A DNA stretch of 64,000 nt from NCBI GenBank assembly GCA_016712525.1, contig JADJQX010000001.1, positions 992,001 to 1,056,000 on the forward strand, read 5' to 3'. Origin of the DNA: Myxococcales bacterium (GTDB taxonomy: Bacteria; Myxococcota_A; Polyangia; Polyangiales; Polyangiaceae). Made by a program: the position numbers and the translations under genes. The notes below the pieces were generated by a model. It saw nothing but the letters and a program-made list of their open reading frames with translations. It ran no database searches and was not told the DNA's origin. Below are positions 17,743 through 26,464 of this stretch, piece after piece; position 1 is the first letter of the stretch; the number at the start of each line of letters is the position of its first letter.

Positions 17743-18512
17743 GACGTGCAGTGCCGGAGCCCATGGGACGGACGATCGGCTTCGAGGGGACGTGGAAGTG
17801 GGCTCTCGTGATGGTCGCCGCGGCGCCCTCCGGCCTCGGCGCGATCGGGTGCTCCGGGCCCTTCTCGGCCGCGGGCATGTCGGAGTCGGAGCCCGCCATC
17901 GACGATCCAGTGACGTCCCCTCCCGGTGATCCAGGTGATCCCGGAGATCCGGGTGAGCCCGTCGTGCGCGACGCGGGTGCCGTCGACAGCGCGCCGATCG
18001 ACGCGGCCGACGCGGGCCGCACGTTCCGGTGGGCGTTCGTGTCGAAAGGTAAGACGTCCGGTGCCATCCAGGCAGGCGTGCTCCCGCCGAAGCAAGGGCT
18101 CGAGGCAGCCGACGCGATCTGCACGTCGGAGGGCAAGACGCTCGCACCCGGGAAGGTCTTCAAGGCGCTGCTCCACTCGGGGGCGCAGCGGCCATGGGAT
18201 CGCGTCGCGCCGACGTCACCCAAGCCGTACGCGATGCCGTCGCCCACCGGACCGGTTCAGATCCTCTCGGGCCCCGGCGCGGCCCCTGCCGTGGCGTTCG
18301 ATCGCACGGCCGAGGGCTCGCGGCTCTCGGGCGTGCTGTCGACGGAGACGGCGTGGACAGGCGCCGACACGGGCGGAAATTGCCGAAGTTGGACCGCGAC
18401 CTCGAGCACGGACACCTCGTTCGGCAACGTCGGCTCGCTCACGAAGTGGCTCTCGGCGGGCTCGGGCACGTGCGTCGAAGAGCGCCACGTCTACTGCTTC
18501 GAGGTCGACTGA
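17739..18512 (+). CDS. Lipoprotein, first of a tandem paralogue pair
   Basis: A 257-residue protein. The start used overlaps the previous stop (ATGA); an ATG at 17763 is equally possible and is better placed for the signal. A lipobox AIGC is followed by a GDPGDPGDPG-like and Asp/Ala-rich linker. The mature domain shares with the next gene: a FRWAFVSKGKTSG start, an ADAICTSEGK segment with FKALLHSG, RPWDRVAPTSP, an NCRSW motif and the ending SLTKWLSAGSGTC..RHVYCFEVD. The Cys pattern suggests a lectin-like, disulfide-stabilised fold, resembling DUF1554-type domains. The ligand is unknown. Confidence 0.65.
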   Translation: MRRAVPEPMGRTIGFEGTWKWALVMVAAAPSGLGAIGCSGPFSAAGMSESEPAIDDPVTSPPGDPGDPGDPGEPVVRDAGAVDSAPIDAADAGRTFRWAFVSKGKTSGAIQAGVLPPKQGLEAADAICTSEGKTLAPGKVFKALLHSGAQRPWDRVAPTSPKPYAMPSPTGPVQILSGPGAAPAVAFDRTAEGSRLSGVLSTETAWTGADTGGNCRSWTATSSTDTSFGNVGSLTKWLSAGSGTCVEERHVYCFEVD

Positions 18513-18563
18513 TTCGCGGAAACGTCGACAAGACTCGCGCGATCGCGGAAGCTTGGGGGTCCG

Positions 18564-19268
18564 ATGCGCGTCGTTTCGACATGGGTAGGTGGCCTCGTCC
18601 TCGGAGCCATGGCGGGCTGCTCCGGGGCGTTCGGCATCGCCGGAGAAGGCGAGCAACCGACCGACGCGTCCCCCCCTCCGGCACCGGAAGCCGGCGCGAC
18701 CGTCGACGCGACCACCGACGCGATCTCGGTCTCGGAGGCAGGCGCCCCTGACGCCAGCGTCGACGCGGGGCCGAGAGACCGCTGGGTGTTCTTCTCCGAA
18801 AAGACCACCACCGGGAGGATCGCGAGCGGGGGAAGGGTCGGCCCATCCGGCGCCGACGCTCTCTGCACCGACGAGGGGCGCGTGCTCGGCGCGACGCTCA
18901 CGTTCAAGGCGCTCGTGAACACGGACGACGAGCGGCCCTGGGATCGTGTCGCGCCCGCGGGGAACCCTCCGCGCGCGTATGCCATGCCGACCCCTGCGGG
19001 CCCCATCCGGGTATTCACGGCGCCGAGGACGATCCCGCTCGTGCCGATCTTGCGGCACGCGAACGGCCAGGAAGATGGAGGATTGCAGGTCCTCTTCGCG
19101 AAGGCGTGGACTGGCTTCGATGCACCTGCAAACTGCAACAATTGGTCGTCGGCGTCCTCGGCCATGTCCTCGACCTTTGGCGACGCCGCCTCGCTGACCA
19201 AATGGCTCCTCTCGAGCGAGGGGCCGTGCAGCGAAGCGCGCCACCTCTATTGTTTCGAGGTCGACTGA
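18564..19268 (+). CDS. Lipoprotein, second of a tandem paralogue pair
   Basis: A 234-residue protein with signal MRVVSTWVGGLVLGAMAGC and an Asp/Ala-rich linker. The mature part aligns with the upstream gene: WVFFSEKTTTGRI, ADALCTDEGR with FKALVN, RPWDRVAPAGNP, a TGFDAPANCNNW motif, and SLTKWLLSSEGPC ending RHLYCFEVD. Shared Cys positions and ends show a local tandem duplication with substantial divergence. The fold is probably the same DUF1554/lectin-like domain. The gap from the upstream gene is 51 bases, so they are likely co-transcribed. It is convergent with the next gene. Confidence 0.65.
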   Translation: MRVVSTWVGGLVLGAMAGCSGAFGIAGEGEQPTDASPPPAPEAGATVDATTDAISVSEAGAPDASVDAGPRDRWVFFSEKTTTGRIASGGRVGPSGADALCTDEGRVLGATLTFKALVNTDDERPWDRVAPAGNPPRAYAMPTPAGPIRVFTAPRTIPLVPILRHANGQEDGGLQVLFAKAWTGFDAPANCNNWSSASSAMSSTFGDAASLTKWLLSSEGPCSEARHLYCFEVD

Positions 19269-19270
19269 CG

Positions 19271-19936
19271 TCACGCCTCGAGCACGATCACGATCTCGCC
19301 TCGTTCGCGCAGCACCTCACGCACCCTTCGCCCCGGACGGGAATCGATGGCCCACGCGCGGGCACGCTCGTCATGGGCCGCCGCGCGCGCTCGATCCGCG
19401 ACGTGCTCGGGGCGGACGAGGCACACCCGCACCGGCGCTCCCGAGGCCACGTGTGTCGCTCGAAAGACGACCGTATCGGCGTCGCGCTCCACCTCGGAGT
19501 CGATCGCATACCCGAGCAGCACCTTCCCGACGGGCGCGCGCAGCTCGGACAGGAAGACCGCCTCGGGCCGCGCGCGATACTTCGCCCACGCGACCCCCGC
19601 GAGCACGAGGCCCACGACCACCATGAGCCCCGCCATACCCCTCGCGTTGGAGGCCGCGACGCTCGGCGACCGAAGGGCCTCACTCTCGGTAGGCGCTGCG
19701 GACGTGGACGGCGTGGGCGCGGGAGCGTCTTCTTGATCGTCCGCGCCGTGCCAGGTCGCAGGGTCCCACCAGACGACACCCTCGGCCCCCTTCGAGGGCG
19801 TCGCGGCGTACACCTCGCTCGCCAGCGCCACCGTGGCCGCGACGACGGTCATCCGTACGAAGCTCCGCATCACGCGACGACGCACGACGAAGCGGCGACG
19901 ACGAGGCCTGGTCGGCGCGACCGGATACGCTTCCAT
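19271..19936 (-). CDS. Membrane protein of unknown function (operon with next gene)
   Basis: A 221-residue protein. An Arg-rich N-terminus precedes a hydrophobic segment (VRMTVVAATVALASEVYA) that could be a signal or anchor. A Pro/Ser-rich linker follows, then a second hydrophobic stretch at about residues 98-116 (GMAGLMVVVGLVLAGVAWA). The C-terminal 100 residues are soluble, beta-rich and basic at the end. It starts two bases after the upstream gene's stop on the same strand, indicating an operon. No family is recognised. Confidence 0.55.
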   Translation of the reverse strand: MEAYPVAPTRPRRRRFVVRRRVMRSFVRMTVVAATVALASEVYAATPSKGAEGVVWWDPATWHGADDQEDAPAPTPSTSAAPTESEALRSPSVAASNARGMAGLMVVVGLVLAGVAWAKYRARPEAVFLSELRAPVGKVLLGYAIDSEVERDADTVVFRATHVASGAPVRVCLVRPEHVADRARAAAHDERARAWAIDSRPGRRVREVLRERGEIVIVLEA

Positions 19937-19938
19937 TC

Positions 19939-21438
19939 CTAGTCCTCCGAGGTGAACACGACCTTGCCGACCTTCCGCTCCGACTCCTTCGCGAACGCGC
20001 GCTCCTCGTCGACGGCCTCGGCCTCGAGCTCGAGCTCGGCGAAGCGGTAACGTACCGGATCTGCTGAAGGATCGGCGACACGCACCTTCTCGGCGGCCTC
20101 GAGGTCGACGTCACCACCGAGCTCCACGACCACGCGCGTGAGCTCCGCGTCGTCGACCGGCCCACCGGACGCGCGCGACCACGCCGCGCGGAGGCGCGAG
20201 GCCGAGACACCCTCGCCTTTCCGCGTGGCCTCGAGCACCTCGCGGAGCAACGCACGACGGCCGTTTTCTTTGGCGACCGCGCGCTCCGCGAGAGGCCGAC
20301 CGAGCGCGCGCACGACGGGCAGCACGAACACGGCGAGCGACATCACGAGCGGCACGAGCCCGAGCACGATGGGCACACCGTCGTACCCGAGCGGCGCGAT
20401 GTCGAGCTCGGGGTGGCGCACCATCTCCCAGATGTTGTAGAGGCGCGCGAGCGTGAGGTTCGCCGAGAGCGCGAAGCCCGCCATGCCGAGGTTGAACGCG
20501 TTCAGCGCGGCGATGAGGAAGTTCGCACCACCGCCGTTGCCCGTGAGCGGGGGCACGGCTTCTCGGCGGTCCCACACGGGCTCGGGGGCGCGTGGGGAGG
20601 GGCCGTCGTCGGCGGTCTTTCGAAGGGCCGGGAAGCGGTACACGATGCCGCCCGCTTCGGACACGCTCACGTCTCCGTCGTAGTCGAGCATGAGGCGCGC
20701 CATGATGCCGTCGGCCTCGGTGCGCGAGAGGCCCGTGACCCGCATGACGTCGGCGAGGCCCACGCGGCCTTTTTTGGCGCGGATCTCGGCCACGATGCGG
20801 CGCTCGCTCTCACGAGGGTCTTCGGCGGGAGGAGGCGGACCGAAGACGAAGCGGTTCACCTTCTCGTAGAAGGGCGTCTCGTCGCGGGGGCGGCGCGCAC
20901 GTGCGTAGCCTGCGCCGTACGGCTCGATCGCGAGCGGCGAGAAGGGGTGGAACGTCCAAAAGAGGGCGTCGGCGAGCACACGAAAGAGCGCGCCGAAGAG
21001 AGACGCCCCCGGGAGACCGTCGCGATCGCCTTGCTTGGCGAGCGTAAGGCCGAGCAGCACCGCGAGGAACGTGGCCACGTAGGCGAAGATGGCGATGGTG
21101 AGCCACGCGCGAACCACGAACCGCGCGACACCGGCCGCAGCGCGCTTCACCTTGCGGAGGCCTGAGCGCACGGCGTCGCCCGCCTCCCATGGCTTGGTGA
21201 AACCCGCCGGGAAGACGTAGACGAGGTCGCCCTCTTCGCTCACGCGGAGGTGCCCGCGGTACTCGCTCACGAGGGCCGTGAGACCACGCTCGGCGTCACG
21301 CAGGGCGAGGCCGCTCTTCGCCGCGGCGTCGGCCACGGTGACCGCGATCGAGGGCGCGGCGAGGGCTTTTTCGAGCACACGCGTCGCCTCGGGCACGGCC
21401 AAGAACGTGGGGGCGGGGGTAGTCACGGCTCGCACCAC
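19939..21438 (-). CDS. Membrane protein with two winged-helix-like segments
   Basis: A 499-residue protein with a GTG start (other GTGs lie just downstream). An N-terminal segment resembles a winged helix (TVADAAAKSGLALRDAERGLTALVSEYRGHLRVSEEGDLVYVFP). The pattern repeats near residues 215-275 (GLADVMRVTGLSRTEADGIMARLMLDYDGDVSVSEAGGIVYRFP). Between and after them are hydrophobic segments near residues 105-130, 305-330 and 350-385. Paired helix-turn-helix-like modules in a membrane protein are unusual. They may be protein-interaction rather than DNA-binding units. The shorter membrane protein gene follows by two bases. Confidence 0.6.
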   Translation of the reverse strand: MVRAVTTPAPTFLAVPEATRVLEKALAAPSIAVTVADAAAKSGLALRDAERGLTALVSEYRGHLRVSEEGDLVYVFPAGFTKPWEAGDAVRSGLRKVKRAAAGVARFVVRAWLTIAIFAYVATFLAVLLGLTLAKQGDRDGLPGASLFGALFRVLADALFWTFHPFSPLAIEPYGAGYARARRPRDETPFYEKVNRFVFGPPPPAEDPRESERRIVAEIRAKKGRVGLADVMRVTGLSRTEADGIMARLMLDYDGDVSVSEAGGIVYRFPALRKTADDGPSPRAPEPVWDRREAVPPLTGNGGGANFLIAALNAFNLGMAGFALSANLTLARLYNIWEMVRHPELDIAPLGYDGVPIVLGLVPLVMSLAVFVLPVVRALGRPLAERAVAKENGRRALLREVLEATRKGEGVSASRLRAAWSRASGGPVDDAELTRVVVELGGDVDLEAAEKVRVADPSADPVRYRFAELELEAEAVDEERAFAKESERKVGKVVFTSED

Positions 21439-21536
21439 CGTAAGGCACAGGAGCGCCGTTGGTCAGGGTTCCGCCTCGAAAAAGCACGCAAACACGAGCC
21501 CATGCACACGCGCCTTGCATAAGGTATCGTACGTGT

Positions 21537-22424
21537 ATGTGGTATCGACGGGCTCTCTTTGCGCTCGCCGTGACGGGCCCCGCGGCATCTCTGCTCGTGC
21601 ACTGCACCGAGTTCGGAGCCGACGGTGAGCCCTCGACCGACGCGTCGACCACGGCCACCACGACGAGCGCGGGCCCACCGCTCCCGAAGGCAGACGCGAG
21701 CACCACCCCCGTCGACGCAGCCGCTCCTCCAGACGCGAACGGCCCGCCGCCCTACTTCGTCGGGACGACGGTGGTGCCAAATGCCCCGAAAGCCGTGGCC
21801 TATGCCACCATCGAGGCGCCAACTCCGCGAGTCTTCTATCTGCCCCCGAGCTCGAACGACGCGCGCGAGGTAGGCGCCGGGACCACGTGGTCGATGGAGC
21901 AACCGAACCACGGCCTCGCGATGGCTCCCGCGGGTGGTGGCAGCGGCGCGGCGAACGGTCTCATCGGGCTGAGCCTGAAGGACGACGGCACCATCGTCAT
22001 CGGAAATGTGGACCTGAACCGGGAGATCGCGACCGCGCTTACGGCGTCCGGGACGAGGCTCTATTTCGCGAGAACGTCGAGCACGCCACCGACGTCGACG
22101 ATCGTCGAGGGCATCGTGAGCGGAAACAACGAGGTAAGGTTCGGCGCGGGCGTGCTCACGCTCGCCGGCACGGTGCTTCAAGCCCCCTTCGCCGTAAGCC
22201 CCTCGCAGAAGGAGCTGTACCGAAGCGCCGACGACCCGAGCTTCGTCATCGTGCATTCGCGGGCAGACTCCGACGCAGGGTTCTCGATGGCGCTGGCTCG
22301 CCTCGAGGTGAAACCGAAGCTGACCGGCCCCATCATCGGCGCGCACCCGACCGGTTTCTACGCGGTAGAGCCCACCGACGGTGGCGTGGTGAACGTTGTA
22401 AAATACACACGCACCCCGAACTGA
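21537..22424 (+). CDS. Lipoprotein of unknown function
   Basis: A 295-residue protein. The start at MWYRRALFALAVTGPAASLLVHC gives a signal with lipobox LVHC. An Ala/Ser/Thr/Asp-rich linker follows, then a domain of short beta strands (for example IEGIVSGNNEVRF and VFYLPPSS) suggestive of a beta-propeller-like or repeat fold, similar in style to the lipoproteins at 24078 and 51157. Function unknown. Confidence 0.6.
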   Translation: MWYRRALFALAVTGPAASLLVHCTEFGADGEPSTDASTTATTTSAGPPLPKADASTTPVDAAAPPDANGPPPYFVGTTVVPNAPKAVAYATIEAPTPRVFYLPPSSNDAREVGAGTTWSMEQPNHGLAMAPAGGGSGAANGLIGLSLKDDGTIVIGNVDLNREIATALTASGTRLYFARTSSTPPTSTIVEGIVSGNNEVRFGAGVLTLAGTVLQAPFAVSPSQKELYRSADDPSFVIVHSRADSDAGFSMALARLEVKPKLTGPIIGAHPTGFYAVEPTDGGVVNVVKYTRTPN

Positions 22425-22535
22425 ACCGAGACCATCTCGAGACCTCTCGGGGGAGCGAGGTGTGATGGTGTGCGCGTGACCACCCCGGCCTTCCGTGCCA
22501 TCGTTCGAGATTCACTTCTCTCCCGGAGCTTCCTC

Positions 22536-23300
22536 ATGAAACGTTGGTTCTTGCTCGCCATCCCCGCCGTCACCCTCGGCTTCGCCGCGTGCTCCGGGAA
22601 GACCGACGAGGTGCCCACGGACGCCGGCACCGCGGATGCTCCGACGGCCACCGCGACGACCACGGGCACCAGCACGGCGACGGGAACCAGCACGGGCACC
22701 GGCGCACCCGACGCTGCACCCACGCTCCCTGCGCCCACCCCGTTCAGCGTGGTCACCGGGGCCTGCACCGAGACCCCCCCGTGCGGCGGTACGCTCGAGG
22801 GCACGTGGGACTACACCGCCGGGTGCATCCCCTCGGCCGACCTCGACCGGTTCACGGCGGAGATTCGCCGCCAGTGCCCCACCGCCACGACCGGCACCGT
22901 GACGGGCAACATGGCGGGCCGCATCACGTTCGCGGGCAACAAGGTGACTCGCACCGCCGAGGCCACGCTCACGGCGCCCGTCTTGCTCCCGGCCGAGTGT
23001 GTCGCGCAGGCGAACGGGAACTGCAACCTCGTCGCACTCGCGATCCGCCAGGGCAGCGGCGGCATGGTCTCGAACGTCTCGTGCACGGCCGCGGGCGGCG
23101 GGTGCGACTGCCGCATCGCGTTCGGGATCGGCGCCGACAAGTCGGGCACCACGTTCACCACGAGCGGAGACACGCTCACCACGAGCGACGGCGACCAGTA
23201 CTCCTACTGCGTCACGGGGAACAAGCTCACCCACACGCGCACGGCGGCCGGCGCCGGCTCGCCCCAAGAACCTGGTCACTACGAAGCCACGAAGCGCTGA
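22536..23300 (+). CDS. Cys-rich lipoprotein, lipocalin-like
   Basis: A 254-residue protein starting at MKRWFLLAIPAVTLGFAAC with a CGGAG-like ribosome site upstream. A long Ala/Thr/Gly linker follows the lipobox. The mature part begins CTETPPCGGTLEGTWDYTAGC. The G-T-W-D-Y pattern and later ITFAGNKVTRTAEATLTAPV, plus several Cys pairs, recall lipocalin-like or META-type beta barrels found in myxobacterial lipoproteins. The C-terminus has a typical DGDQYSYCVTGNKLTHTR ending. Exact function unknown. It precedes a CAP-domain lipoprotein gene by 18 bases. Confidence 0.6.
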   Translation: MKRWFLLAIPAVTLGFAACSGKTDEVPTDAGTADAPTATATTTGTSTATGTSTGTGAPDAAPTLPAPTPFSVVTGACTETPPCGGTLEGTWDYTAGCIPSADLDRFTAEIRRQCPTATTGTVTGNMAGRITFAGNKVTRTAEATLTAPVLLPAECVAQANGNCNLVALAIRQGSGGMVSNVSCTAAGGGCDCRIAFGIGADKSGTTFTTSGDTLTTSDGDQYSYCVTGNKLTHTRTAAGAGSPQEPGHYEATKR

Positions 23301-23318
23301 CCCCGAACGAGGCTCACC

Positions 23319-23900
23319 ATGCGATCCCGCGTCTTCTCCACGCTCTTCACCGTCGGCACCCTCGTCGCGATCACGGCGTGCTCCGTCACGACCACCACGA
23401 CGGACCCGGGCGGCACGGGCCCCACGGGCTCGAGCGAGACCCCGGCCGAGCCGAGCGATCCCGAGCTCGCGGGGATCGTCGCCGCCCACAACGAGGTGCG
23501 CGCGGGCGTGAGCCCTGCACCCGCGAGCCCGCTCGGCAAGCTCGCGTGGTCCGAGGAGGACGCGGCCGTGGCGCGCGCGTACGCCGAGAAGTGCGTCTTT
23601 TCGCACAACAAGGACCGAGGCACCCGCGGAGAAAACCTCTACGCCTCGTCGGGCTCGTCGAGCGCGGCCGAGGTGGTGAAGAGCTGGGCCAGCGAGGTGT
23701 CGGACTACGACTACGCGACGAACAAGTGCTCCGGAGTATGTGGACACTACACGCAAGTCGTGTGGGGGGCGACGACCCACCTTGGCTGCGCGAAGAAGAC
23801 GTGCACGACCAATAGCCCCTTCGGCAACAAGGGCTCGTGGGAGATCTGGGTCTGCAACTACAGCCCCCCGGGCAACTTCGTGGGCAAGAAGCCATATTGA
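23319..23900 (+). CDS. CAP-superfamily (SCP/PR-1) lipoprotein
   Basis: A 193-residue protein with lipobox ITAC at the end of the signal and a short Pro/Ser linker. The CAP domain is complete: AHNEVRAGV, FSHNKDRGTRGENLYAS, CGHYTQVVWGATTHLGC and WVCNYSPPGNFVGKKPY. The tetrad-type residues (His in HNEVR, Glu in GENLYA, His in GHYTQVVW) are all present. CAP proteins are secreted or surface proteins; plant and fungal relatives bind sterols or lipids. The role here is unknown. Confidence 0.88.
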   Translation: MRSRVFSTLFTVGTLVAITACSVTTTTTDPGGTGPTGSSETPAEPSDPELAGIVAAHNEVRAGVSPAPASPLGKLAWSEEDAAVARAYAEKCVFSHNKDRGTRGENLYASSGSSSAAEVVKSWASEVSDYDYATNKCSGVCGHYTQVVWGATTHLGCAKKTCTTNSPFGNKGSWEIWVCNYSPPGNFVGKKPY

Positions 23901-24077
23901 GCGGGCGCGGCCTCCCGGCGTCCGACATGCGTCTCGAGCGTGGTGCGCCGCGTCCGTCCTCGTGAGCGCGGCGCTCCCCCACGAGGACATGGTACTCGAA
24001 GCTCCGCGGCGGCACGGGAGGCCTACGTGAGCCGCACGCCGGGGCGCGCAGGCCGCCCCGACAACGCCGCCGTAACA

Positions 24078-25349
24078 CTACGGATTTACACGATAAATCG
24101 CCTGCGCCGTACCCGCCCCGTCGGACGAAGGCTCGGCCCGAGACACGTAGAGCGCGGTGCCCGAAGCTCGAAGGCGCTCGCCGCCGTGGGTCGTGAGGCG
24201 CGTGAAGATCTCGGGGCCGGAGGCGGGGTTCGAGAGGGCGTCGAGGGAGGCGCGGTACACGCCGAGCGCGTTCGTGACGTAGAGCGCGTCGCCCGAGATC
24301 ACGAGATCACGAACCATGTCGATGCCCGACGCGTCCGAGAGGCGCATCGCGCGGAAGCCCGTGCAGTCCCCACGACAGATCCGCAGCCTGTGTGTGCCCG
24401 AGATGAGCACGGTCGCCACGATCAGCGCGGGCCTCGAGCCCTTCGCGGGCGCCGACACGAACACGTCGTGATCACGCTGCATTTCGCCCGGGATGGCCTC
24501 GCCGTTGCGTGCGAACTCACCACTCCCCAAGAACTCGACGAGGTCCCCGCCGAACGCGTGGTGCGAAGACTCGGCCCGCGGCGGCGCGGTGGTCGTGACG
24601 GGCACGGGCAAGAGGCGCGTCGTCGGCGCGCGGAAATAGAGCGCAGGCCCCGAGACGAAGAGCTCCGTCACGGGCCCCGAGCGCATCACGGACGTCGTGC
24701 CCGCGGCAAAATCCCACGCGACGAGGTCCGACGTGGGCGATTGGAAGAAGGCCGTCGTCGCGCCGTCGATGGCGATCACGTTCGACGACGCGGGCTTCGA
24801 GGCCGCCGTGTTCGCGAGCGTGACCGCGCTGCCCGCGCGCGCCGGCGTGGAGCAGGGGAGCGGACATACGTACGCATTCGACCCGAGCACGAACGCGAGG
24901 TTCGTCCCGTTCGTCGCGAACTCGAACGTGGTCGTGCGGCTCCCGTCGTACGCGTAGCCGACGAGGGTGGGCACGGCGAGCGGGCCCGCGTCCACGCTCC
25001 CGTCGACCGTCGCGTCGACCGCCCCATCGGACCCATCGCCGCTCGCGTCGAGGGCACCATCGGCCGACGCATCCGCAAGGGGCAGAGAGGCATCGGGGGC
25101 CCTTCCATCGACGGGCGGCGCCGCGCCATCGGCTGCACGCGAGGGGGCATCGACGAGAGCCCCGTCGAGAGCGGCGTCGAGCCCGAAGTACCCGTCCGCG
25201 TCCGACGTGGGCAGGTTCCAACACGCGAGGGACGAAGCGGGAGCCACGAGCAGGAGGGCGAGGCAGGCCCGCCGGAGGGAGGAGCGGCGCGTGGGCCGGG
25301 ATGCAGCAGGAGCGAGAGTGGGGTGGGGTTGCCTGTGTCGATCCGTCAT
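24078..25349 (-). CDS. Large lipoprotein, probable beta-propeller-like surface protein
   Basis: A 423-residue protein. The start at MTDRHRQPHPT leads through a hydrophobic stretch to the lipobox LACW (Cys43). Residues about 50-125 are Asp/Ala/Gly repeats (VDAPSRAADGAAP, DGSDGAVDATVDGS), a typical myxobacterial linker. The rest consists of repeating short-strand units such as TNGTNLAFVLGSNAYVC, SGPALYFRAPTTRL and ISGDALYVTNALGVYRA. This suggests a beta-propeller. The function is unknown; a very similar style is seen in the protein at 51157. Confidence 0.65.
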   Translation of the reverse strand: MTDRHRQPHPTLAPAASRPTRRSSLRRACLALLLVAPASSLACWNLPTSDADGYFGLDAALDGALVDAPSRAADGAAPPVDGRAPDASLPLADASADGALDASGDGSDGAVDATVDGSVDAGPLAVPTLVGYAYDGSRTTTFEFATNGTNLAFVLGSNAYVCPLPCSTPARAGSAVTLANTAASKPASSNVIAIDGATTAFFQSPTSDLVAWDFAAGTTSVMRSGPVTELFVSGPALYFRAPTTRLLPVPVTTTAPPRAESSHHAFGGDLVEFLGSGEFARNGEAIPGEMQRDHDVFVSAPAKGSRPALIVATVLISGTHRLRICRGDCTGFRAMRLSDASGIDMVRDLVISGDALYVTNALGVYRASLDALSNPASGPEIFTRLTTHGGERLRASGTALYVSRAEPSSDGAGTAQAIYRVNP

Positions 25350-25587
25350 GGGACGTCTCCGCGGCGAGGTGTAGATTTTCGAAAAAACCCCCAATTTTTG
25401 AAGGTATCTCGGCGGGCTATCCGAGCACAAGCGCTCCGGCGCGGCGGCTTTCGGGCCCGAGCACTTTCGTGGGATGGCGTGGGACCGCCTCCTACTTGCG
25501 CTCCGCGGCGTCCAACCCACCCCGTCGACCTCTCGCGCGAGCCGCTTTGGTCTCGACGAGAGGCGAGCAACGTGCGACGAGGCCGTC

Positions 25588-26400
25588 ATGCCTACGGTGA
25601 GAACGCTCGTCGAGGACTCGGTCGCCACGCTCGTGCTGGACGACGAGCCCCGCAAGAACGCCATGACCCCCGAGCTCGGCGATGCCCTGCGCGACGCGGT
25701 GCGTGCCCTCGTGCCCCGGCGCGACGTGCGCGCCGTGATCCTCACCGGAGCGGGTGAAGCCTTCTCGGGCGGCGGCGATTTGACGATGCTCGAGCGCCTG
25801 CGCCACGTGACGAAGGAAGAGTCGAAGGCGACCATGCTCGCGTTCTACGCGCGCTACTTGTCGATCCTCGACCTCGAGGTGCCCACGATCGCCGCCGTTC
25901 GCGGGCCGGCCATCGGCGCGGGCCTCTCCGTGGCCCTCGCGTGCGACATGTGCATTTGCGCCGAGGACGCGAAGCTCGCGAGCAACTTCGCGAGGCTCGG
26001 GCTGTACCCTGGCATGGGCACCACCTACTTCCTCGAGCGTCGCGTGGGGGCGCTGCGAGCCTCCGAGCTCCTCCTCACGGGGCGCCGCTTCTCGGGCGTC
26101 GAGGCCGCCGCGTGGGGCATCGCGAACGAGGCTGTCCCCTCGGCCGACGTGCTCGCGCGAGCGTGGGCCCTCGCCGCCGAAATCGCGCACTCGTCCCCCG
26201 CCACCGTGCGCGAGCTCAAGGCCACGCTCGCGCCGAACCGTGTGTTGCTCGAGGCCGCGCTCGACCACGAAGCGAGCTGCCAGTCGACGAGCTACAAGGG
26301 CCAAGACCTCGCCGAAGGCCTCGCCTCGGTGCGCGAACGAAGGACGCCTAGGTTCGCCGATCCCGAAGAGCCCGAGCCGCCGACCATCAAGCCCGACTGA
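25588..26400 (+). CDS. Enoyl-CoA hydratase/isomerase family protein
   Basis: A 270-residue crotonase-fold protein. Oxyanion-hole motifs are clear: LTGAGEAFSGGGDLTML and VRGPAIGAGLSVALACDMCIC. The first catalytic acid of classical hydratases (in the usual QPE segment) is not present here (SNFARLGL). The Asp of PaaG-type isomerases (LVPDAG) is Gly (LYPGMG). A Glu near ASELLLTG is retained. So a CoA-ester substrate is likely, but the reaction may differ from hydration. It is preceded by an AT-rich intergenic stretch and followed by an unrelated membrane protein gene. Confidence 0.8.
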   Translation: MPTVRTLVEDSVATLVLDDEPRKNAMTPELGDALRDAVRALVPRRDVRAVILTGAGEAFSGGGDLTMLERLRHVTKEESKATMLAFYARYLSILDLEVPTIAAVRGPAIGAGLSVALACDMCICAEDAKLASNFARLGLYPGMGTTYFLERRVGALRASELLLTGRRFSGVEAAAWGIANEAVPSADVLARAWALAAEIAHSSPATVRELKATLAPNRVLLEAALDHEASCQSTSYKGQDLAEGLASVRERRTPRFADPEEPEPPTIKPD

Positions 26401-26464
26401 GGCCGAAAGCCAGGGGATTTCGCGCCCTTCGTCGCGCACCTTCGGTGTCCGGGCGCGCTTGGTT

